From NCBI RefSeq assembly GCF_018332655.1, contig NZ_BOQL01000021.1:62001-126000 (forward strand): DNA of 64,000 bases. The letters run 5' to 3'. The translations under genes and the position numbers were made by a program. The notes under the pieces are model-generated. The model was given only the letters and a program-made list of their open reading frames with translations, was not told the DNA's origin and ran no database searches. Origin of the DNA: Actinoplanes auranticolor. Lineage in GTDB: Bacteria > Actinomycetota > Actinomycetes > Mycobacteriales > Micromonosporaceae. This document shows positions 58,466 to 64,000 of this stretch, one piece after another; position 1 is the stretch's first letter, and the number at the start of each line of letters is the position of its first letter.

Positions 58466-58666
58466 CCCGACATTTCACCGCATTAGTCTGGTCATTCGTG
58501 GCAGAACGCCCATTGTTCCGGCTGATCGTTGACCTACTTATGCCTCACCGGCGGGCAATAGTGCGGCGAAATCACCCTCTTCGTGACCACTCCTGCGCTT
58601 CTGTGGTGTTTACGCTACTGATCGTGACCTCCGCGAAGCGCGTCCCGACCGAAGGGCTGACCGTCA
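58466..58666. promoter_or_regulatory. Divergent promoter region of the sugar cluster
   Basis: A 201-base gap, less GC-rich than the flanking genes, separates the two divergent operons. It contains several AT-rich stretches, but no perfect palindrome stands out by eye. It is the natural place for control by the adjacent ROK regulator. Confidence 0.5.
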
Positions 58667-59878
58667 GTGCTGATCAGGGATAGGGCTGGTGGCAACCAGA
58701 ACTCGGCCGGGCACCTGCTGTGGCTGGTGCGCACCGGGCGCGCCCGCACACGCGGCGAGCTGCAGAGCTACACCGGCCTGGCCCGCTCGACCATCACGCA
58801 GCGCCTCGACCTGCTGCGCGCCACCGGCTACCTGCGCGCCTCCGGCGTCGAGGGCTCGACCGGCGGACGGCCCGCCGAACTGCTCGAGGTCGACACCGGC
58901 CACGGCGTCGTGCTGGTGGCCGATCTCGGCGGCAACCACGCCCGGGCCGCGGTCGTCGATCTGGGCGGGCAGCCGCTGGCCGAGGAGCACGAGCCGATCA
59001 AGATCGGCCGGGGGCCCGAATCGGTGCTGGGCTGGGTCGACGGCGCGTTCCGGCGGCTGCTGGCCGAGACCGGGTGGGATCCCGACCGGGTACGGGGGAT
59101 CGGCGTCGGCGTCCCCGGCCCGGTCGAGTTCGACGTCGGCGTGGTCACCCAGCCGCCGATCATGCCGGGCTGGGACGGCTACCCGATCGCCGAGGCGTTG
59201 CGCCGTACCTGGAACCGGCCGGTCTTCGTGGACAACGACGCGAACCTCATGGCGCTGGGCGAGCAGACGGTGCACTACCCCGGCTGCCCGGCTCTGGTGC
59301 TGGTCAAGGTGGCCACCGGGATCGGCGCCGGCGTGGTCATCGACGGGCAGGTCTACCGCGGCATCGACGGCGGCGCCGGCGACATCGGCCACATCCGGCT
59401 GCACGGCCATCCCGAGGCCCGCTGCGAGTGTGGTCTCTACGGCTGCCTGGCCGCGGTGGCCAGCGGACTGGCGCTGGCCCAGCGGCTCACCGCCGGGGGC
59501 ACGCCCACCTCCTCGGGCGCCGAACTGGTCGAGCGGATCCGCTCCGGGCACGTGGAGGCGGTGCACCTGGCCCGTACGGCGGGCAAGCTGGTCGGCGAGG
59601 TGCTGTCCACGGTCGTCTGCATGCTCAATCCCGCCGTGCTGATCATCGCCGGTGACCTGGCCGACATCCACTTCGTCACCGGCGTGCGCGAGGTGCTCTA
59701 CCAGAGCGCGCTGCCGCGCTCGACCCGCCACCTGGAGGTGACCACGAGCCGGCTGGGTGCCCAGTCGGCCGTGGCCGGCGGGTACGCGATGGTGGTCGAC
59801 CAGGTGTACGCCCCGGCCGCCGTCGACGCGGAGCTGGCCCGCATGGTGCCCGCCGATCTCGCCGGTTCTGGCCGATAG
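58667..59878 (+). CDS. ROK-family transcriptional regulator/kinase-like
   Basis: 403 residues. N-terminal HTH at about 22-62 (TRGELQSYTGLARSTITQRL, then DLLRATGYLRAS), then the ROK sugar-kinase-like domain with DLGGNHARAAVVDL, GVPGPVEFDVG and the zinc motif CECGLYGCLAAV plus GHIRLHGHP. ROK proteins sense sugars. Start GTG 58667. It is 9 bases ahead of the Gfo/Idh gene and divergent from the hydrolase operon. Confidence 0.92.
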   Translation: MLIRDRAGGNQNSAGHLLWLVRTGRARTRGELQSYTGLARSTITQRLDLLRATGYLRASGVEGSTGGRPAELLEVDTGHGVVLVADLGGNHARAAVVDLGGQPLAEEHEPIKIGRGPESVLGWVDGAFRRLLAETGWDPDRVRGIGVGVPGPVEFDVGVVTQPPIMPGWDGYPIAEALRRTWNRPVFVDNDANLMALGEQTVHYPGCPALVLVKVATGIGAGVVIDGQVYRGIDGGAGDIGHIRLHGHPEARCECGLYGCLAAVASGLALAQRLTAGGTPTSSGAELVERIRSGHVEAVHLARTAGKLVGEVLSTVVCMLNPAVLIIAGDLADIHFVTGVREVLYQSALPRSTRHLEVTTSRLGAQSAVAGGYAMVVDQVYAPAAVDAELARMVPADLAGSGR

Positions 59879-59887
59879 TGATCCGAT

Positions 59888-60772
59888 ATGGAGACTGAGG
59901 ACTACCCGCGGCCGGTGGCGATGGGCCTGGTGGGCGCCGGGCCGTGGGCGGCGACGATGCACGGGCCGGTGCTCGCCGCCGGCCCGCAGACCCGGCTCGC
60001 GGCCGTCTGGTCACGCCGTCCGGAGGCCACCGCGCAGCTCGCGGCCCGGCTGGGCGCGCACCCCGCCGGCTCGTACGAGGAACTACTCGACCGCTGCGAG
60101 GCCGTCGCTTTCGCCGTACCGCCGGATGCGCAGGCCGTGCTCGCTCCCCGCGCCGCCCGGGCCGGCAAGGCCCTGCTCTTGGAAAAGCCCGTCGCGCTCG
60201 ACCTGGACGCGGCCCGCGCGCTGGCCGACACCGTCGCCGAGCACGGCGTGGTCACCCAGCTCGTGCTGACCAAGCGCTACCACCACGCCACGCGAGCGTT
60301 CCTCGCCGCGGCGGCCACGTTCGACACGGCCGGGGCCCGGGCCCGCTACCTGCACGGCGCGTTCCTGGGCGGCGCGATGGCCACCGGCTGGCGGCTGGCC
60401 CGCGGCGCGCTGTACGACCTCGGCCCGCACCTGCTGGACCTGGCCGACGCCGCCCTCGGGCCGATCGAGGAGCTGCGGGCCTGCGGCGACAGCCGCCGGT
60501 GGATCGAGCTGACCTGCGTGCACCGCGGCGGGACGGTCAGCCAGCTGTCGCTGTCTGGTGCCGTCGGACTGTCGTCCTCACAGGCCGGGATCGAGCTGTA
60601 CGGCCCGGCGGGGACGCTGGCGCTGGACTTCGGCACCATCGACCACGACCAGTGCTGGCCGGTGCTGCGCGCCGAGTTCGCCGCGGCCGTACGCTCCGGG
60701 GTGCCGCACGACCTCGACGTGCGCCGCGGCCTCATGCTGCAGGAGCTGCTCGACCGGGCCGGCGCGCGGTGA
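59888..60772 (+). CDS. Gfo/Idh/MocA-family oxidoreductase
   Basis: 294 residues: Rossmann GLVGAGPWAATMHGPVLAAG, EKPVALDLDAARALADTVAE (the EKP motif), and a C-terminal alpha/beta domain. The family oxidises or reduces sugar hydroxyls with NAD(P). ATG 59888. Its 3' end overlaps the convergent methyltransferase gene by 41 bases. Together with the TIM-barrel epimerase it would suit an oxidative sugar-modification pathway. Confidence 0.88.
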   Translation: METEDYPRPVAMGLVGAGPWAATMHGPVLAAGPQTRLAAVWSRRPEATAQLAARLGAHPAGSYEELLDRCEAVAFAVPPDAQAVLAPRAARAGKALLLEKPVALDLDAARALADTVAEHGVVTQLVLTKRYHHATRAFLAAAATFDTAGARARYLHGAFLGGAMATGWRLARGALYDLGPHLLDLADAALGPIEELRACGDSRRWIELTCVHRGGTVSQLSLSGAVGLSSSQAGIELYGPAGTLALDFGTIDHDQCWPVLRAEFAAAVRSGVPHDLDVRRGLMLQELLDRAGAR

Positions 60773-61487
60773 GCAGCACCATGCCGGTGGTCTCGTATCC
60801 GTCGCTGGTCGCGGCCGAGTCGATCCGCTCGATCGTCAGCTCGGTCGTCACCGGCGCGAACACCGAGCGCACGATGGCCGGATCCACCGGGTAGCCCGGC
60901 CAGTGCGGCCCGTCGCCGATCCGGTAGCGGCCCATGTTCTCCATGAATGCGGCGACGAGCCACCCACCCGGGCGGACCGAGCCGATGAAGGCCAGGCACA
61001 GGTCGCGGAACTCACCGGCGACCTCGGTGGCGCTCTCCGCGACGAAGTGCATGGAGGCCAGATCGTAGGTGTCCGGCGTGAGATCGGCGGTGCTGCCCCG
61101 GCGTACGCGCACCCGGGCGAGCGCCTCGGCCAGGGTGGCCGGCAGCTCGGGCTGCAGCTCACGGCACCGCCGGTAGAAGCGCTGCCAGCTCTCCTCCGCC
61201 CCGTCGCGAAGCTGTCGCGTGAGATACCCGACGCTGGCCGCGCTGGGCTCGACCACCTCGATGTCCCGGCTGACCGCGGCCGCCAGCATCAGCGGATACA
61301 GGTTCGGCCCCGCGCCGAGCTCCAGCGACCGCCCGAAATGGCCGGGCGAGAACCGCCGGTAGAACGCCGAGTGGTGCACGAGCACGGCGTCGTCGTCGGG
61401 CTGCACGTCCCGGTAGATCTCATCCAGGTAGTCGGTGACCGGCCATCGGTCCCAGTCCACGTCGCGGTTGTGCCAAGGTGAAGCCAT
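60732..61487 (-). CDS. SAM-dependent methyltransferase, SCO2525-like family
   Basis: 251 residues: HNRDVDWDRWPVTDYLDEIY, SLELGAGPNLYPLMLAAAVS (motif I) and PGYPVDPAIVRSVF are typical of the actinobacterial SCO2525 methyltransferase family (NNMT-like). ATG 61487 is used. The 3' end overlaps the Gfo/Idh gene. Substrate unknown. It is divergent from another methyltransferase gene (61644). Confidence 0.82.
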   Translation of the reverse strand: MASPWHNRDVDWDRWPVTDYLDEIYRDVQPDDDAVLVHHSAFYRRFSPGHFGRSLELGAGPNLYPLMLAAAVSRDIEVVEPSAASVGYLTRQLRDGAEESWQRFYRRCRELQPELPATLAEALARVRVRRGSTADLTPDTYDLASMHFVAESATEVAGEFRDLCLAFIGSVRPGGWLVAAFMENMGRYRIGDGPHWPGYPVDPAIVRSVFAPVTTELTIERIDSAATSDGYETTGMVLLTARRPGRAAPAA

Positions 61488-61643
61488 GGGCCGATCATGC
61501 CGCCAAGGCGCGGGGCCGGCATCCGTCCGTTTGCCGTTCCGGCAACGGAACTTGTCATTCCGAGGGCCGGTGCGCACGCTGATGAGCATGGACATCAACA
61601 ATTTGTACGGCGGGACCGCCGCGACGGACCGGGGTACGGCCCG

Positions 61644-62300
61644 ATGAGCGGTCACGCCCACGGGCATCAGTCCGAGGCCGAGGCGACGGCCATGTTCGAA
61701 CCGCCGAGCTGGGACGAGCGCTACTCGGGCCCGGAGAAGGTCTGGAGCGGGCAGCCCAACCCGCAGCTCGTCGCCGAGGTGACCCGGCTGACCCCGGGCA
61801 CCGCGCTGGACGTCGGCTGCGGCGAGGGTGGCGACGTGATCTGGCTGGCCCAGCAGGGCTGGAAGGTCACCGGCGCGGACTTCTCGGCCAACGGCCTGGC
61901 CCGCGCCGCCCGGCACGCCGAGCAGGCCGGGGTGGCCGACCGGGTCGACTTCTGGCAGGTGGACGCCCGCGCCTTCGCGGCCGAGGGCCGGACTTTCGAC
62001 CTGGTCACCAGCCACTTCCTGCATCCGCCGGACGGCGGGATGGTGGAGGTGACCCGCCGGCTGACCGACGCTGTCGCGCCGGGTGGCCACCTGCTCGTGG
62101 TCGGCCACGCGCCGTCCGAGGTGTTCACGCAACTGTCGGCCAGCCACCGCAAGGCGATGTTCGTCGCCGAGGAGTTGCTGCCGGCCCTGCCGGAGAACTT
62201 CGAACCGCTGGTGGTCGAGCAACGCCCGCGCACCGCGGTCCGTGACGGTGTCACGGTCGAGATCGCTGACTCCACCCTGCTCGCCCGTCGGACGTCCTAG
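61644..62300 (+). CDS. Class I SAM-dependent methyltransferase (TehB-like)
   Basis: 218 residues. N-terminal HAHGHQSEAEATAMFEPPSW, DVGCGEGGDVIWLAQQGW (motif I), ADFSANGLARAA, and FLHPPDGGM. The motif resembles tellurite-resistance TehB or thiopurine-methyltransferase-like proteins. ATG 61644. It follows a 156-base gap after the divergent SCO2525-type gene, with no terminator or clear promoter seen. Confidence 0.82.
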   Translation: MSGHAHGHQSEAEATAMFEPPSWDERYSGPEKVWSGQPNPQLVAEVTRLTPGTALDVGCGEGGDVIWLAQQGWKVTGADFSANGLARAARHAEQAGVADRVDFWQVDARAFAAEGRTFDLVTSHFLHPPDGGMVEVTRRLTDAVAPGGHLLVVGHAPSEVFTQLSASHRKAMFVAEELLPALPENFEPLVVEQRPRTAVRDGVTVEIADSTLLARRTS

Positions 62301-62327
62301 AAACCGGCCGGCGGGCCGGTGCCGCGG

Positions 62328-62968
62328 TCAACGGCTGCCGCAGTAGGCGAGGCGGTGGTCCGCACGGCGCGCGGCCCACACGACGACGACCAGAGCCACC
62401 GCCCACAGCGGATAGTTCATCGCGATCTTCGAGACCGTCAGCCAGCCGACCTCGTTGTTCTCGTAGAGCCGGTGCAGCACGAGGAACCGGGCGGCGAAGA
62501 CGGCCGCGAGCGCGGCGGTGGCGATGTCGTACCGTCGCAGCGACGGGCGGTCGTGGCGCCACCACATGCCGACTCCCTGCAGGCCGCTCCAGAGCACGCC
62601 GACCAGCGGCCGGCGGAGCAGAATCGACGCGATCAGGACGACGGAGGCCACGAAGTACCACCAGATGTCGGCCAGGAAGAAGTCCCGGGCCTCGCCACTG
62701 CGGGCGGCCAGGAATCCGGAGACGGCAACGCCGACGAACCCGCCGAACGCCGGGCGCAGGGGCTGCCGCCGTACCGCACGGAACAGCGCGATCAGCGCGC
62801 CCGTGCCGACGGCGGTGGCCACCGCCGGGTACAGGCCCCACCACGAGTTGGTCACCACCAGCACGGTCGGTGGCAGGGACGATTGGATGAGTCCGGTCAG
62901 GCCGCCGGTGCGCTCCCACAGCGTGGGTGCCGGGTCCTCGGGGCGGGACGATCTTCGTCGGACGGCAT
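62328..62968 (-). pseudogene. DUF3159 membrane protein, frameshifted near its start
   Basis: The main frame (62328-62864, from GTG) encodes the six-span DUF3159 membrane core, with VLVVTNSWWGLYPAVATAVG near its N-terminus and YPLWAVALVVVVWAARRADHRL at the end. The family N-terminus, LTGLIQSSLPPTVLVV, is in the same frame upstream but without a start codon. A good start (ATG 62968, after GAGAGGAGACCCG, giving MPSDEDRPAP) is in the adjacent frame and runs to a stop at once. Adding one base in the G-run at 62940-62943 would join them as one gene of about 210 residues. So it is either a real 1-nt deletion or a sequencing error. It lies 12 bases downstream of the TetR gene. Confidence 0.7.
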
Positions 62969-62979
62969 CGGGTCTCCTC

Positions 62980-63621
62980 TCACGACGGGCTGGTCCCGGC
63001 AGCGGTGCGGCTGCCCTGCTCGATCGACTGCCGGGCCCGGCCGGGGTCGTCGCCGTAGCCGACCAGCAGCCGGAACATCATGTCGTCGAGGACGAACCGG
63101 GCCTGCTCCTCCGGGAGGAGTCCGGCGACGGCCATGGTGACCATGCCGTGGCGCATGCTCCACAGCTGGGCGGCCCAGACGGCGATGAGGGACTCCTGCG
63201 CGGCCGGGAAGCGGCCGGCGCTCACGCACCGGCGTACCAGGGCGACCAGCCGCTCGTAGGTCCCGGCGCCGAGGTCGTCCTCCGTCGGCGGGCGGTCGAG
63301 GAACATCGCCCGGTACAGGTGGGGACTCGCCACGCCGGCGGCGAAGAACAGCATTCCGGCCGCGGCCAGGTCGGCGACCGGGTCGTCCGAGGCCGGCAAG
63401 GCGTCCAACCGGGCGTCCAGCCGGGCGAAACCCTCTTGCCGGACGGCCCGGCGAACGGCGGCCATGTTCTCGAAGCGGCTGAAGACGGCCATCGTCGAGG
63501 AACCGATCTCGGCCGCCAACCGGCGACTGGTCAGCGCGGCCGGACCCTCCTCGGCCAGGATCCGGGCGGCCGCCTCGACCAGCATCGTTCGTGTCCTGGG
63601 GTCAGCGGTACGAGGGCTCAT
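62980..63621 (-). CDS. TetR-family transcriptional regulator
   Basis: 213 residues; HTH at about 13-58 (MLVEAAARILAEEGPAALTS, then AAEIGSSTMAVFSRFENMAA). The C-terminal domain is of the TetR_C_33/TfmR type, with LWSMRHGMVTMAVAG. It precedes the DUF3159 gene by 12 bases, so both would be read from one promoter. A dyad operator lies directly upstream. Confidence 0.9.
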   Translation of the reverse strand: MSPRTADPRTRTMLVEAAARILAEEGPAALTSRRLAAEIGSSTMAVFSRFENMAAVRRAVRQEGFARLDARLDALPASDDPVADLAAAGMLFFAAGVASPHLYRAMFLDRPPTEDDLGAGTYERLVALVRRCVSAGRFPAAQESLIAVWAAQLWSMRHGMVTMAVAGLLPEEQARFVLDDMMFRLLVGYGDDPGRARQSIEQGSRTAAGTSPS

Positions 63622-63630
63622 GCCCGTAAC

Positions 63631-63656
63631 ATACCATCGTTACATAACAACGGTAT
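63631..63656. promoter_or_regulatory. TetR operator dyad
   Basis: Outer arms ATACC (63631-63635) and GGTAT (63652-63656) and inner GTTA-CA-TAAC (63639-63648) share the centre 63643/63644, a 26-bp imperfect dyad just upstream of the TetR start. Confidence 0.7.
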
Positions 63657-63684
63657 AGGGGTTGGCGCTGATCCTTTTCACGCC

Positions 63685-63717
63685 ACGGGCCGGCGCGACG
63701 AGGTCGCACCGGCCCGT
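63685..63717 (-). terminator. Terminator hairpin after the trypsin-like protease
   Basis: ACGGGCCGG (63685-63693) pairs with CCGGCCCGT (63709-63717), with an inner GCGAC/GTCGC extension and one mismatch. It lies 11 bases past the protease stop on the minus strand. Confidence 0.65.
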
Positions 63718-63727
63718 CCGGCGGAGA

Positions 63728-64000
63728 TCAGGCCGGCAGCCCGCCGACCTGCTGGTTGACCCAGGTGCGGATCGAGGGCAGATCGCCGTAGATGGACGGC
63801 GCGGTCGCGCAGGTGGAGCTGTTGTTGCCGGCACGGCTCGTCACACCGATCAGGGCCCAGCGGCCGCTGACCATGCGCACCTGCGGGCCACCGGAGTCGC
63901 CGTAGCAGGCGCCGGCGTTGCCGTTGGTGTTGTTCGTGCAGATCTCGTAGGCCGCGTCGATGCCGGAGCAGCGGCTGTCGGCCACGATCGAGGTGTCGAG
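63728..64000 (-). CDS. Secreted trypsin-like (S1) serine protease, C-terminal part
   Basis: Only the last ~90 residues are in the window; the frame is open to the window edge and the gene continues beyond it. GACYGDSGGPQV contains the catalytic Ser; SRAGNNSSTC and IRTWVNQQV are typical of chymotrypsin-family actinobacterial proteases. The His and Asp lie outside the window. Confidence 0.9.
   Translation of the reverse strand, partial: LDTSIVADSRCSGIDAAYEICTNNTNGNAGACYGDSGGPQVRMVSGRWALIGVTSRAGNNSSTCATAPSIYGDLPSIRTWVNQQVGGLPA

Overview
The window is uniformly high-GC DNA with GTG/TTG starts, 4-nt ATGA/GTGA gene overlaps, twin-arginine and lipoprotein signals, F420-type small flavoproteins, and many secreted glycoside hydrolases with type 2, 4/9 and 13 carbohydrate-binding modules. 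This points to a mycelial soil actinobacterium. The mix resembles Micromonosporaceae, most likely Actinoplanes or a close relative, but that placement is inferred from gene content only. I saw no rRNA, tRNA, CRISPR array, transposase or prophage gene. The window looks like chromosome (accessory/arm type) with many small regulator-target pairs.

Layout. 1-3.8 kb: lipoprotein esterase, LysR/SDR divergent pair, GH11 xylanase. 3.9-9.1 kb: two copies of an unfamiliar two-gene cassette (small secreted Ala-rich protein, then a membrane-anchored helical protein), with a TetR/NTF2 pair and a DUF808 membrane protein with a repeat tail between them. 9.2-12.6 kb: a decayed AI-2E-type permease and a two-gene arabinan-degrading operon (GH43, CBM13-GH43). 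12.6-14.1 kb: a methyltransferase and a TetR regulator sharing two tandem palindromic operators. 14.1-18.4 kb: a copper-delivery operon (CopD-CtaG fusion, PCuAC lipoprotein, Tat-exported DyP peroxidase, CopC). 18.3-22.9 kb: PadR with a membrane protein whose tail resembles the FtsX extracellular domain, a secreted alpha/beta hydrolase, and small monooxygenase/PPOX genes. 23-26 kb: a 982-residue secreted multidomain protein (PA14, beta-propeller, CBM, DUF1080). 26-31 kb: multicopper oxidase plus SRPBCC gene, divergent from a STAND-type ATPase with a C-terminal HTH. 31-36.8 kb: quinone reductase, ArsR-SRPBCC-NTF2 operon, TetR/SnoaL pair, a LigD remnant. 36.1-41.5 kb: GntR/FCD regulator divergent from a large FAD/Fe-S dehydrogenase, secreted protein, DDN-type flavoprotein. 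41.6-51.1 kb: subtilase, GH9 cellulase under a CebR-type operator, Fic protein, GH76 mannanase. 51.2-53.3 kb: enoyl-CoA hydratase, 16-bp minisatellite, DinB, XRE-cupin. 53.3-60.8 kb: divergent sugar-catabolic cluster (debranching-type glucosidase, GH63-type glucosidase, TIM-barrel epimerase, dehydrogenase; ROK regulator and Gfo/Idh oxidoreductase). 60.7-64 kb: two methyltransferases, a frameshifted DUF3159 gene with a TetR partner, and the end of a trypsin-like protease.

Functional themes. (1) Plant-polymer attack: xylan (GH11), arabinan (two GH43), cellulose (GH9) and alpha-mannan (GH76), plus intracellular glucan/oligosaccharide processing in the 53-61 kb cluster. (2) Copper handling linked to cytochrome oxidase assembly and extracytoplasmic oxidation (DyP, multicopper oxidase). 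(3) Many one-regulator/one-target modules whose palindromic operators are visible directly in the DNA. The least explained parts are the duplicated 3.9/7.9 kb cassette and the 53-61 kb cluster with its triplicated translation-start segment.
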